Assembly: GCF_019448235.1 (NCBI RefSeq)
Contig: NZ_CP080409.1
Coordinates: 2,294,001 to 2,358,000, forward strand
Direction of reading: 5' to 3'
DNA length: 64,000 nt
Source of the DNA: Nocardioides panacisoli
GTDB lineage: Bacteria; Actinomycetota; Actinomycetes; Propionibacteriales; Nocardioidaceae
Part shown: positions 10,301 to 18,569 of the stretch, in pieces
Position numbering within the stretch: position 1 is the first letter of the stretch
Layout of the letters: each line of letters opens with the position of its first letter
Position numbers and translations under genes: made by a program
Notes under the pieces: generated by a model
What the model saw: only the letters and a program-made list of their open reading frames with translations
Told to the model about the DNA's origin: nothing
Databases searched by the model: none

Positions 10301-13300
10301 CCACGATCGAGGCGTCGTCGACGTCGCTCACCGGCTGGTCGTAGTCATCGGTGCCCGAGGCGGTCGCCGTGTTGGTCAGCGTGCCGCCCTGGTCGTCCTC
10401 GGTGATCGTGTAGACCGGCGCGCTGCAGGTGGCGACCGCGCCGGCCGCCAGCCCGGCGGTGGTGTTGACGTCGGGCGTGCAGGTGACCTCGCCGAGCATC
10501 GGGTCGTCGACGGTGATCTCCCGGACCGGCACGTTGCCGGTGTTCTGGAGCCGGAAGGTGTAGCGCACGGTGTCACCGGCGTCGATGAGACCGTCGCTGT
10601 TGACGTCGACCGGCGTACCGGCGGTCTTGGTGAGGCTCAGCGCGGCGGACGGGGCGTCGACGGGTGCGGTGGTGGTCGCGTCGGTGGGCGAGCGCACCTC
10701 CTCACCGTCCGGGCTCTCGCCGACGGCGTACGCCGTGTTGACCGCCTCGCCGGCCGCCTCGTCCTCGGCGGTGATGGTGTAGACCGCGGTGCACTCGATC
10801 GCGTCACCCACGGCCAGTCGGTTCTGGTCGTCCAGCGCCGAGACGTCGCAGTCGGCGGCCTCGATGGTGACCAGGTCGTCGACGATGCCGTACTGGCTGG
10901 CGGGGTCGAGGGTCACGGGCACGTTGCCGGTGTTGGACACCGTGAAGGTGTACTCGACGGTGTCACCGCGGTCGGTGATCCCGTCGCCGTTGACGTCGAC
11001 CGGCTCGGCGGCCTCCTTGTCGATGACCAGTGCGGGGCTGCTGGCCGTGATCGGCGTGGAGGTCGTGTCGGGGTCGGACTCCACTGGGTTGTCGTAGGGG
11101 TCCTGGCCGATCGCCGTCGCGGTGTTGTTGATGGTGCCCGACGTCGAACCGTCCGGGAGGTCGTCCTCGGTGATCAGGTAGGGCTCGTCGGTGGCACAGT
11201 TCGTGGACCCACCCGGCTGCAGGATCTCGATGTCGCAGCTGATGGTGCCGACGGTCTCGTCGATGACGCCGATGACGTCGATCGGCACGTTGCCCGGGTT
11301 GGAGACGACGAAGGTGTAGGGGATGCCGTCACCGACGTCGGTGATGCCGCTGTCGTTGTTGTCGATCGGCTCGCCGGCGGTCTTCTCGATCTCCAGCGCG
11401 GGCAGGGCCTGCTCCACCGGGGTCTCGGTGCTGTCGTCCTCGGAGGTGACGGTCCCGCCGCTGCGGGCGTCACCGGCCGCGGTCGCGGTGTTGACGACCT
11501 GGCCCCGGACGGTGTCGGCCTGGGTGATGACGTAGTCGTCGTCCGCGGTACAGGTCGTGGACGCACCGGGCTCGAGCGAGGTCTGCTCACACGTGACGCC
11601 GGGGACGAGGTCGTCGTCGATGCGGATGTCGTCGAGGGCGACGTTGCCCGCGTTGGTCACCTGGAAGGTGTAGAGGATCGTGTCGCCGCGGTCGATGATC
11701 CCGTCGCCGTTCTCGTCGACCGCCGGGGCGGCCTCCTTGTCCAGCTCGATCGCCGGGGCCGGCGCCTCCACCGGGGTGGAGGTGGTGTCGGGCGCGGAGA
11801 CCACCCGGGTGTCCTGGAGGTCGACGGCCCGCGCGGTCGCGGAGTTCTGCACCGTGCCGGCGGCCTGGTCGTCGGTGGTGATCTCGTAGGGCTGCCGCGT
11901 CGCGCAGGTGGTGGACTCGCCCACCGCGAGCTCGGAGACCTCGCAGCTGGTCAGGCCGACCTTCGGGTCGATGACGACCAGGTTGCGCACCGGCACGTCA
12001 CCGGTGTTGGTCACGACGAACCGGAAGATGATGGTGTCGCCCGCGTCGGTGATGTCGTCACCGTTCACGTCGACCGGCGCGTCCGCGCTCTTGTCGATGG
12101 TCAGCCGCGGCGCGGGGGTCCGCACCGGGGTCGAGGTGGTGTCGGAGTTGGAGACCACGCCGTCGCCGTCGGGGTCGTTGGCCCGCGCCTCGGCGACGTT
12201 CTGCACCGCGCCGGCGCTCTGGTCGGCCGTGGTGATGGTGTAGGGCGTGTTGGTGGTGCAGGTGGTCTGCTCGTCCACGCCCAGCGTCTGGTCCGCACAG
12301 GTGGTCGGACCGACCTTGGCGTCCACGATCCGCAGCGCCGTCACCGGCACGTTGCCGGTGTTGGTCACCACGAAGGTGTAGCTGATCCGGTCGCCGGCGT
12401 CGGTGAGGCCGTCACCGTTGGTGTCGACCGGCGTACCGGCCTGCTTGTCCAGCGACAGCTCGGGCGCCGGGGTCTGCACCGGGGTGGAGGTGCCGTCGGG
12501 CGCGGAGGTGATCGCCTCGCCGTCGGGCGGGAGGCCGGTAGCCGTCGCGGTGTTCTCGACGGTGCCCTCGGTCTCGTCGGCCTCGGTGACGGTGTAGACG
12601 TCGTCCGCGGCGCACTCGGTGCTGCCGCCGGGCTCGATGCTCTCGCTCAGGCAGGTGACCGGCCCGACGAGGTCGTCGTCGACTGCAACGTCGGTCAGGA
12701 CCACGTTGCCGTTGTTCTCCACGGTGAAGGAGTACTGGATCGTGTCACCGGCGTCGGTGAGGCCGGAGTCGTTGACGTCGGTGGGCGTCTCGGCGCGCTT
12801 GAGGATCTCGATGCCGGGCTGGGCGACGGTCACCGGCGTGGAGGTGCCGCTCGGGGCCGAGGTCACCGGGTCGGCGTCGGGGTCGGCCGCGCTCGCGGTC
12901 GCGGTGTTGTCGACCGTGCCGAGCGCCTCGTCGTCGGCGGTGATGGTGTACGTCGTCGCACACGTGGTGGCGGTGCCGGGGGCCAGCGTGGTGGCGTCAC
13001 AGGTGATGTCGCCGGTGATCTTGGCGTCGTTGATGGTCACCGCGTCCAACGGCACGTTGCCGTTGTTGCGCACGTTGAAGGTGTAGCGGATCGTGTCACC
13101 GGCGTTGACCAGGTCGTCCCCGTTCTGGTCGGTCGGCGTGCCGGCGCGCTTGGTGAGTACCAGCGACGGAGCGGGCTGGTCCACCGTGGTCGAGGTGGCG
13201 TCGGTGGCCTCGGGTGCCGGGTCGTCACTGCGCGGCGTGCCGGTGGCCGTGGCGGTGTTGGGCACCGAGCCGGCGGCCTCGTCGTCCTCGGTCACGGTGT

Positions 13301-16300
13301 AGGTGGCGGTGCAGGTCACCGCTGCGCCGGCCGCGAGGGTGACCGGGCTGCCGGGGCAGGTGACGGTGTCGACGTGGTTGTCGTCGACGCTGACGTCGTC
13401 GAGCGGCACGTTGCCGGAGTTCCGCACCAGGAAGGTGTAGGAGATCGTGTCGCCGGCGTCGACCAGTCCGCTGTCGTTGACGTCGGTGGGCTCGGCAGCC
13501 TGCTTGTCCAGGGTGATCGCGGGGGCCGGGGCGGTGGTCGGGTAGCTGTTGTCGCCCGGCGTTCCGGTGACGGTCGCACCGTTGTCGCGACGCGTGCCGG
13601 ACGGGGTCGCGGTGTTGTCCACGCTGCCCGCGGCGACGTCGTCGTCGGTGATCGTGTACGCGGTCGAGGTGCAGGTCGTGGTGGCGCCGGGCGCGAGCGT
13701 GGTCACCGGGCAGGAGATCGTCGCGGCCGGCGTCGCGCCGGCCAGCGTCGGGTCGGCGACGGCGATCTCGTCCAGCGGCACGTTGCCGGTGTTGCGGACC
13801 GTGAAGTTGTAGGTCAGCGTGTCGCCGGTGTCGGCGAGGCCGTCGTTGTTGACGTCGCTGTAGGAGGCGATGCTCTTCTGCAGCGACAGGGCCGGCGCCG
13901 GGGCCTGCGTCGGGGTGGAGGTGGAGTCCCCGTCGGTGACGGTCTGGCCGGTGGGCGAGGTGCCCGCGACCTCGGCGTCGTTGTCGACCGAGCCGTTCGC
14001 CTGGTCGGCGGCGGTGATCGTGTACGGGTTGGTGACCGGCGTACACGTGGTCCGGGCGTCGACGGCGAGGCTGGTGGCCGCACAGGTCACCGCACCCAGC
14101 TTGGGGTCGGTCAGCGTGACGTCGCCCAGCGGCACGTTGCCGGTGTTGGTGACCACGAAGGAGTAGCTGACCGTGTCACCGGCGTCGGTGATCCCGTCGT
14201 TGTTGGCGTCGACCGGGGCGGCCACCCGCTTGTCGAGGTCGATGACCGGCTCCGGGGCGGTCGTCGGGGTGGAGGTGGTGTCCGGGGCGGACTGGACCGT
14301 GGTGCCGGCGGGGTCGTCGCCCGAGCCGGACAGTCCGGTCGCCCGGGCCTGGTTGTCCACCGCTCCGCTGGTCTCGTCCGCGGCCGTGATCGTGTACGGC
14401 GCCGCGGTGCAGACCACGCTCGCCCCGGGCGCCAGACTGGTCGGGTCACAGGTCACGGGCCCGACCTTGGGGTCGGCCACGGCGACGTCGTTGATGATGG
14501 TGTTGCCCGTGTTGGTGACCTCGAAGGTGTAGCTGATCGTGTCACCGGCGTCGGTGATGCCGTCGCCGTTGGCGTCGATCGGGGCGGCGGCCCGCTTGTC
14601 GAGGCGGAGCCGGGGTGCGGGAGCGTCCACCGGCGTCGTGGTGGTGCTGTCCTCGGGCGAGGTCACCTCGCCGCCACCGACGGTGTCCTGACCCTCGGCA
14701 CTCGCGGTGTTGACGACCTCGCCCGCGGTCTGGTCGGCCACGACGATGGTGTAGCTCGCCTCGCAGGTGGTGTCCTCACCGGGCGCGAGGGTCGTCACGT
14801 CGCAGTCCACGGTGGCGACGCGGTCGTCGACGACACCGACCTGGTCGACGGTGGTGTTGCCGTTGTTGCTCACCACGAAGGTGTAGGGGATGGTGTCGCC
14901 AGCGTCGATGATGCCGTTCTGGTTGACGTCGACGGGGTCCCCGGCCTGCTTGTCGATCACCAGGGACGGATTGGCCTCGCTGACCGGGGTGATCGTCTGC
15001 GCCACGTCGGACTCGACATCGCCTCCGTCGGGGTCGATGCCCGTCGCGGTCGCGTTGTTGACCACCGCGCCGTCACCCTGGTCCTGGGCGGTGATCGTGT
15101 AGTCCGCCGTGCACTCGATGGTCGCGCCGACAGCAAGGTCTGCGGGCGTGGCCGGCGTGCAGTCGTCGACCGGACCGATCTTCGGGTCGTCGACCTCGAC
15201 ACCGGCCAGCGGGACGTTGCCGGCGTTGGTGATGGTGAACGTGTAGGGGATCGTGTCGCCGGTGCCGACGTCGCCGCTGCCGTCCTCGTCGACCGGGGTC
15301 CCGGCCTCCTTCTCCAGCTCCAGCGCCGGGGCCGGGGTCTGCACCGGCGTGGTGACCGCGGACGGCGCGGAGTTGACCTGGGCGCCGCTGGGCGCGGTGC
15401 CGCGTGCGGTGGCGGTGTTGACCACGCGGCCGCTGGCCTGGTCGTTCTCGGTGATCGTGTAGACGACGCTCGTGCAGCTGGTGGTCGTCTCGCCCGGCGC
15501 CAGGGTGGTCGGGTCGCAGGTGATCGTGGTCGGCGCGAGCTTGGGGTCGTCGACGGTGATCGCGGAGACCGGGACGTTGCCGGTGTTCTCGATCTCGAAG
15601 TCGTAGGTGATGGTGTCACCGGCGTCGGTCAGCCCGGAGCCGTTGACGTCGTCGGGGGCCGACTGCGACTTGGTGATGGTCAGTTCGGGGTCCGGTGTCT
15701 GCACCGGGGTCGAGGTGGTGTCGGTGTTGGAGGTGACCTCGGTCCCGTTGGCCGAGCCCGAGGCGGTGGCGGTGTTCTGGACGGCGCCGTCGTCCTCGTC
15801 GGCGGTGGTGATGGTGTACGTCGCCGTACAGGTGGTGTCCTCGCCCGGCGCCAGCGACGTCGCGGGGCAGGCGACGTCGCCGATGGTCGCGTCGTTGATC
15901 TCCACGCTCGCGATCGGCACGTTGCCGGTGTTCTCGACCACGAAGGTGTAGTCGATGGTGTCGCCGGCGTCGGTCAGCCCGGACCCGTTGGCGTCGGTCG
16001 GCGTACCGGCCTGCTTGTCCAGGCTGAGCGTCGGGTTCGGCCGGGTGAGGTCGGTGCTGGTGCTCGAGGAGGGCGAGGTGATCAGCGTGTTCTGCGGGTT
16101 CCGTGCACGGGCGGTCGCGGTGTTGGTCAGCGTCGGGTAGTCGCTGGCGGTGATCGTGACGTCGCCGGACGTGCAGGTGGTCGAGGCGCCGGGAGCGAGG
16201 GTGGTCGCCGCGCAGGTCGTCGTCCCCGCCTTCGGGTCGTTGATGGCGAGGTTGGTGAGCGTCGTGTTGCCGGTGTTGGTCACCTGGAAGCGCCAGCGGA

Positions 16301-18407
16301 TCGTGTCGCCGGCGTCAGTGATGCCGTTGCCGTTGGTGTCCTGGGGGAAGCCCGGGACGACCTCCTTGGTCATCGCCAGGGAGTTGGCGCGCGTCAGGGG
16401 CGAGGAGACGGTGTCGGTGCCGGTCACCGGGTCACCGGAGGGCGGGGTGCCGGTCGCCGTCGCGGTGTTGTCGACCGCGCCGCCGTTGATGTCGGCCTGG
16501 GTCAGCGTGTAGGTCGCCGAACAGGTCTTCGACTGGCCCGGGTTGAGCGTGGCGGGGCTCGCCGGGCAGGAGACCGGACCGGTCTTGGGGTCGGTGACGC
16601 CGACCGAGGTGAGCGGCACGTTGCCGGTGTTGGTCACCTCGAAGGAGTACGGCAGCGTCTCGCCCGCGTCCGGTCGGTTGTTGCCGTTGGCGTCGTTGAA
16701 GGTGCCCGCGCTCTTGACCACGCGGATCCGGGGGGTCTGCTCCAGCGGCTTGCTGACGCTGCCCTGGGCTTGGACGGTCGCGCCACCGCTGGAGGTCGCC
16801 CGTGCGGTCGCGGTGTTGTCGACCTGGCCGGCGGTGATGTCGGCCTGGGTCAGCGTGTAGGTGCCGGTGCAGGTCGTGGACCCACCCACCGCGACGGTCG
16901 GGTTGGCACAGGTGACCGAGGCGATCTTGTTGTCGGTGACGGTCAGCCCGGTCAGCGGGACGTTGCCCGTGTTGCGCACGGTGAAGGTGTAGGGCAGCCG
17001 GTCGCCGGCCGAGACGATCCCGTCGTTGTTGGTGTCCTGCACGGTGCCCGCGGTCTTGGTGAGCGTCATCGCGGGCGCCTCGGGGACGATCTGGACGCTG
17101 TAGTCCTCGACCTCACCGGAGGTGGCGCGGCCGGTCGGGCTGGTGACCTGGCTCCCGACGTAGGAGGTCCGGAACCGGGCATAGGTCGCCCCCGGGCTCG
17201 CGCCTGCCGTGGCCGTGGCCGGCCAGTTGAGCTGCACAGAGGTCGCACCGGCGGCGAAGTTCGCCGAGGCGCGTTCGCCTGCGTCGAAGCTGCCGTTGCG
17301 GTTGGTGTCGATCCAGCCGGCCACCGTGCCGGCCTTGCTCGCTCCCGAGATCGGGACGGTGAGGCTGTAGGCGCTGCCCTGGGTGATGGAGGGCAGGCCA
17401 CCGAGGAAGGCATCCTCGTCGGCGCCGTCACCGGCCGGGAGGTTGGCCGAGGAGCCCGCGGCCACGGCGTACGGCGAGGTGGTCGTGTTGACGCCGTCGG
17501 TGTCGGCGTCGTCGATGTCGACCAAGGCGCCCAGCTGCAGGTCACCGACGGTGTGCTGCGGGGCCACCGGGCCCTGGTAGCTGGTCGGGGCGTCGCCGAA
17601 GTCCTGGCCGGTGGTCCAGGTGTAGTGGATCTCGTCGACGAGGTTGCTGGTGTCGATCGCGTCCTGGCAGTCCTGACCGAAGCCGCGCGAACAGTGGAGC
17701 TTGACGTCCAGGCGCAGCGACAGGGACGTGAACGTGCCGGGGACGACGACCGAGCCGCACCCCGCCGTGCTCCCGCCGTTCGGATTGTTGCCGGTGTTGC
17801 AGACCGAACCCGCGAGGGCGTTGACGGTCTCGACCGTGTCGCCCGTGGAGACCAGGTTGGTGCTGCCCGGCTGCACGGCTCCGAACTGCGGACCGCCGGT
17901 GAGGCGCAGGACCGCAGTGGCCGCGACCCGTCGGTTGCCGTTGCCGCTCCAGCCACCGAGACCGGTGAGGTGGAGGACCGGGTTGCGGACCGGTTGACCG
18001 AAGTTGACCTGCATCGTCCCCCGGTTGGTGCACGTCGTCACCGCACCGTTGAAGGCCGGTGCCGTGCAGTTGCTGCCACCGAAGCCGTCACTGGCGGAGA
18101 TGTCCAGGTCGGTCGCGGACTCGTTGAGGTCGAGGTCGGGCGTGTAGAGGGCGTTGGTCGCGTTCTTGGCCGACATCGTCACGCCACCGGCGACGTCGAT
18201 GCCGCCGCCGGTCTCGGCGAAACTGGAGTTGACCGTCAGCCCCGAGGGCATGGTCTCGGTGGTCGTGCCGGTCGTGCCGTTGAAGGTCACGGTGGTCGGA
18301 CCCTGCTCGGTGGCCAGCGCGGGCACGGCGACGAGCGCCACGCTCACCATCAGGGCGCCCGAGACGAGCATCCTCACGGCCCGCGAAGCACGCCTCGATC
18401 GCAACAC
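4395..18407 (-). CDS. Giant sortase-type surface protein with 35 tandem DUF11-like repeats
   Basis: 4670-aa predicted cell-wall protein. The GTG at 18407 follows a GGGGGA ribosome site by about 6 bases. Residues 1-32 form a Sec signal peptide ending in ALA. Residues 33 to about 440 hold a beta-rich N-terminal head with several cysteines and a GEVED-type domain (DFGDAPTSY at its start, SGEVEDYSV at its end). From about 450 to 4600 there are 35 repeats of 110-130 aa, each with a calcium-loop-like DxNxDGxxDAGDT start, a YTFxVTNTGNVP strand, two cysteines about 13 residues apart, and an (A)xNTATA strand. The tail has an acidic Gly/Asp-rich spacer, LPDTG near 4635, a hydrophobic helix and a positive RRRTDRS end, as expected for sortase anchoring. 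No sortase gene is in the window. A fibrillar adhesin or stalk role is inference. Confidence 0.93.
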   Translation of the reverse strand: MLRSRRASRAVRMLVSGALMVSVALVAVPALATEQGPTTVTFNGTTGTTTETMPSGLTVNSSFAETGGGIDVAGGVTMSAKNATNALYTPDLDLNESATDLDISASDGFGGSNCTAPAFNGAVTTCTNRGTMQVNFGQPVRNPVLHLTGLGGWSGNGNRRVAATAVLRLTGGPQFGAVQPGSTNLVSTGDTVETVNALAGSVCNTGNNPNGGSTAGCGSVVVPGTFTSLSLRLDVKLHCSRGFGQDCQDAIDTSNLVDEIHYTWTTGQDFGDAPTSYQGPVAPQHTVGDLQLGALVDIDDADTDGVNTTTSPYAVAAGSSANLPAGDGADEDAFLGGLPSITQGSAYSLTVPISGASKAGTVAGWIDTNRNGSFDAGERASANFAAGATSVQLNWPATATAGASPGATYARFRTSYVGSQVTSPTGRATSGEVEDYSVQIVPEAPAMTLTKTAGTVQDTNNDGIVSAGDRLPYTFTVRNTGNVPLTGLTVTDNKIASVTCANPTVAVGGSTTCTGTYTLTQADITAGQVDNTATARATSSGGATVQAQGSVSKPLEQTPRIRVVKSAGTFNDANGNNRPDAGETLPYSFEVTNTGNVPLTSVGVTDPKTGPVSCPASPATLNPGQSKTCSATYTLTQADINGGAVDNTATATGTPPSGDPVTGTDTVSSPLTRANSLAMTKEVVPGFPQDTNGNGITDAGDTIRWRFQVTNTGNTTLTNLAINDPKAGTTTCAATTLAPGASTTCTSGDVTITASDYPTLTNTATARARNPQNTLITSPSSSTSTDLTRPNPTLSLDKQAGTPTDANGSGLTDAGDTIDYTFVVENTGNVPIASVEINDATIGDVACPATSLAPGEDTTCTATYTITTADEDDGAVQNTATASGSANGTEVTSNTDTTSTPVQTPDPELTITKSQSAPDDVNGSGLTDAGDTITYDFEIENTGNVPVSAITVDDPKLAPTTITCDPTTLAPGETTTSCTSVVYTITENDQASGRVVNTATARGTAPSGAQVNSAPSAVTTPVQTPAPALELEKEAGTPVDEDGSGDVGTGDTIPYTFTITNAGNVPLAGVEVDDPKIGPVDDCTPATPADLAVGATIECTADYTITAQDQGDGAVVNNATATGIDPDGGDVESDVAQTITPVSEANPSLVIDKQAGDPVDVNQNGIIDAGDTIPYTFVVSNNGNTTVDQVGVVDDRVATVDCDVTTLAPGEDTTCEASYTIVVADQTAGEVVNTASAEGQDTVGGGEVTSPEDSTTTTPVDAPAPRLRLDKRAAAPIDANGDGITDAGDTISYTFEVTNTGNTIINDVAVADPKVGPVTCDPTSLAPGASVVCTAAPYTITAADETSGAVDNQARATGLSGSGDDPAGTTVQSAPDTTSTPTTAPEPVIDLDKRVAAPVDANNDGITDAGDTVSYSFVVTNTGNVPLGDVTLTDPKLGAVTCAATSLAVDARTTCTPVTNPYTITAADQANGSVDNDAEVAGTSPTGQTVTDGDSTSTPTQAPAPALSLQKSIASYSDVNNDGLADTGDTLTYNFTVRNTGNVPLDEIAVADPTLAGATPAATISCPVTTLAPGATTTCTSTAYTITDDDVAAGSVDNTATPSGTRRDNGATVTGTPGDNSYPTTAPAPAITLDKQAAEPTDVNDSGLVDAGDTISYTFLVRNSGNVPLDDVSVDDNHVDTVTCPGSPVTLAAGAAVTCTATYTVTEDDEAAGSVPNTATATGTPRSDDPAPEATDATSTTVDQPAPSLVLTKRAGTPTDQNGDDLVNAGDTIRYTFNVRNNGNVPLDAVTINDAKITGDITCDATTLAPGTATTCATTYTITADDEALGTVDNTATASAADPDADPVTSAPSGTSTPVTVAQPGIEILKRAETPTDVNDSGLTDAGDTIQYSFTVENNGNVVLTDVAVDDDLVGPVTCLSESIEPGGSTECAADDVYTVTEADETEGTVENTATATGLPPDGEAITSAPDGTSTPVQTPAPELSLDKQAGTPVDTNGDGLTDAGDRISYTFVVTNTGNVPVTALRIVDAKVGPTTCADQTLGVDEQTTCTTNTPYTITTADQSAGAVQNVAEARANDPDGDGVVSNSDTTSTPVRTPAPRLTIDKSADAPVDVNGDDITDAGDTIIFRFVVTNTGDVPVRNLVVIDPKVGLTSCEVSELAVGESTTCATRQPYEITTDDQAAGTVQNSATARAVDLQDTRVVSAPDTTSTPVEAPAPAIELDKEAAPAVDENGDGIIDRGDTILYTFQVTNAGNVALDDIRIDDDLVPGVTCEQTSLEPGASTTCTADDDYVITQADTVRGQVVNTATAAGDARSGGTVTSEDDSTETPVEQALPALEIEKTAGEPIDNNDSGITDVGDGIPYTFVVSNPGNVPIDVIGVIDETVGTISCDIEILQPGGSTNCATDEPYLITEDDLPDGSTSGTINNTATAIGQDPYDNPVESDPDTTSTPITASSPALVIDKEAAEPVDVNGDGITDRGDTVEYTFTVSNTGNVPVTLDPASQYGIVDDLVTIEAADCDVSALDDQNRLAVGDAIECTAVYTITAEDEAAGEAVNTAYAVGESPDGEEVRSPTDATTTAPVDAPSAALSLTKTAGTPVDVNSDGLIDAGDTVRYTFRLQNTGNVPVREITVDDPMLGEVTCTPDVNTTAGLAAGAVATCSAPVYTITEDDQGGTLTNTATASGTDDYDQPVSDVDDASIVVETPRPSLAFTKTAGTPTDVNDDGLVDAGDTIRYRFNVTNDGNVPLDLLNVLDPLVGPVSCILDNLEPGESTFCRADLLYTITAEDEAAGTVENTARAQAVDGYDDTIVSNPASTSTAVATPEPALTLVKEAATPEDVNESGLTDAGDTVAYTFTVTNSGNVPVDGVAIVDDRISGATCEETTLAPDESTVCEADEPYVITEADEAEGAAENVATAAGVDRDGDEVTSNEGSTRTPVQTPNPQLLLDKRAADPVDVNGSGITDAGDTIAYTFTVTNNGNVPITDVAIEDETVGVVTCDPTTLAPGEEAECAAEETYVISGTDQGLGEVRNTAIATGLDPDDDETTSLPDSTVTPVTTPAPSLTLDKQAADPVDVNNDGLTAAGDTIAYTFTVTNNGNVPITGLSIDDPVAGAVTCDQTSLEVGEDTSCAADAPYVITDADETAGEVLNTAVAAGLDPDDNDVESTEAQTRTPVDVPAPSLSLDKQAAEPVDVNGSGLTDAGDTIVYTFTVTNNGNVPLRAVAVDDPKVGDVACDVTQLDPGEDTTCQTVVPYTVTSGDVDNGSVDNVATVAGLTNDDEEVVSDPSRTSTPTTTPEPSLTLDKQAGTPTDVNGSGITDAGDTVAFTFVVGNSGNVPVRSIEILDPSVGAVTCDATTLAPTEETTCRTDEPYELTEADEENGSFDNTARASGLDPDDGTVLSEPDSTTTPVDTPAPSLSLDKQAGTPTDVNDDGLVDAGDTIVYTFSVTNTGNVPVQGLVIGDDMLAAADPAVTITCEATTLGPNEDTTCTATAYEITDADTLAGQVVNSATAFGTDPDGGDVASNEDGTTTAVQRSEPELSIEKRAGNPVDENDSGITDIGDTIQFSFEVTNTGNVPVSGIAVADDMLSALDPAIDITCPETTLAPNAATLCTADTPYEITSDDTDTGVVENSAAATGTDPDGGSVTSDPDQTVTPVTAQAPALTLDKQAADPVDENNDGIIARGDTIQYTFRVTNEGNVPLRNVRIDDDVLSGASPAVAVTCPAGVLPVGESLECTADAPYVITEADQTAGEVLNTATALATDPDDADAESQEDTTTTPVDTPVTELVLDKQVAEPVDENNDGLTDAGDTLAFTFVVTNESNVPLTGVGVTDDTVGDVTCPRDELGPGESMTCSAETYTITGGDESAGAVQNTARASGLDGYGDTVDAVEDSTSTPVQTPAPALGLTKTAGDPVDVNDDGIIDRGDTVDYTYVVTNEGNVPVDGVAVTDDRIADVTCDRDTLEVGQSATCSGTYTFEPDDEGTTVTNVATAAGVDRDGEDVESNEDTADVGVDEPQPALSLDKQAAEPVEATGDDFIGAGDTIDYTFTVTNTGNVPVDEVTIDDELVGPVACDPTTLGVGDVAECSATYSITQDDVEGGTADNVATAVAEGPFDTPVESNADQTSTPIEAVPALVLEKVAELQDANGNEVADVGEVIDYTFTLTNTGNRGLTELAVDDPKVGAVTCEATELAPGDDTTCAPDVAYEVTQADVDNGSVDNVATATGLTGDDDTVSSEQAATSTPVPEAAPELTLDKQAGAPDDVNDNGITDAGDTVDFTFTVTNTGNVTIDSIAIDDPSVGAVSCDDATLAPGDDTTCRTDAPYELTAADEENGSFENTASATGVDPDEAPVRSATDSTTTPVEAPDPSLSLEKVGELQDANDNGIADVGEVIAYTFTVTNTGNLALAQVEVQDPKVGAVTCEATELAPGDDTTCAPNVAYEVTQADVDNRSVDNVATALGVASVDGTPVEVSDEDEVSTPTRAEPGIALEKTAELRDEDGDDLADAGEQVEFSFAVTNTGSVTLTDVGVDDPMLSAAGVDVTCPDGDLTPGETVTCTATYVATAADAQAGEILNTATATAMYDGEAVGSVDDTAAVEADVPEEPGPGGPDGTGDAGDSGDTQSGAEEGDGGGLLPDTGGPAALIGLVGLLLVGLGGLLLVARRRTDRS
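4600..17050 (-). repeat. 35 tandem protein-coding repeats of about 350 bp
   Basis: I counted 35 successive units within the giant gene, each starting with a (V/D)xNxxGxxDAGDT-like motif and ending with a (T/S)TPVxTPxPxLxLDKxAG linker. Units are similar but not identical. Recurrent identical stretches include the DKQAG linker and TVTNTGNVP. Occasional insertions occur in the central loop, for example units 10, 18, 26, 27 and 28. Units 32 and 34 are a near-duplicate pair. Confidence 0.93.
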
Positions 18408-18411
18408 CTTG

Positions 18412-18477
18412 TGTCCCCCAGTACGAGTAGGTCGTCATGGCAACGGCACAGCCACCGGCTTGATCCCGTGGGGGACA
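18412..18477 (-). promoter_or_regulatory. 5'-leader hairpin over the ribosome site of the giant gene
   Basis: On the transcript strand, UGUCCCCCA (18477-18469) is followed 48 bases later by the perfect complement UGGGGGACA (18420-18412). The second arm contains the GGGGGA ribosome site of the 4670-aa gene, so pairing would hide it. The intervening 48 bases include a small AGCC/GGCU stem and an AUG at 18438 in another frame. This could be a riboswitch-like or thermosensor-like leader. I do not recognise it as a known riboswitch class. Confidence 0.45.
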
Positions 18478-18569
18478 ACCCCGGCGCCCGAGTCGGGCAT
18501 AGAGATTAACACCGGATAAGCGTCACGTGCAGTGAATTCTCGGTGTCGAGAGACATCGATTTCTGCAGG

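Noticed and set aside
18088..18438. A 116-codon minus-strand frame starting at the AUG in the leader of the giant gene
   Set aside because: It overlaps the signal-peptide and head region of the giant protein in another frame and encodes no recognisable pattern. Noted only as a possible upstream AUG effect.
7338..18509. An uninterrupted plus-strand open frame of more than 3700 codons opposite the giant surface gene
   Set aside because: It is antisense to a gene with clear domains, signal peptide and sortase motif. Its product is low-complexity Arg/Gly/Val-rich and reflects GC-rich codon bias plus the repetitive template.
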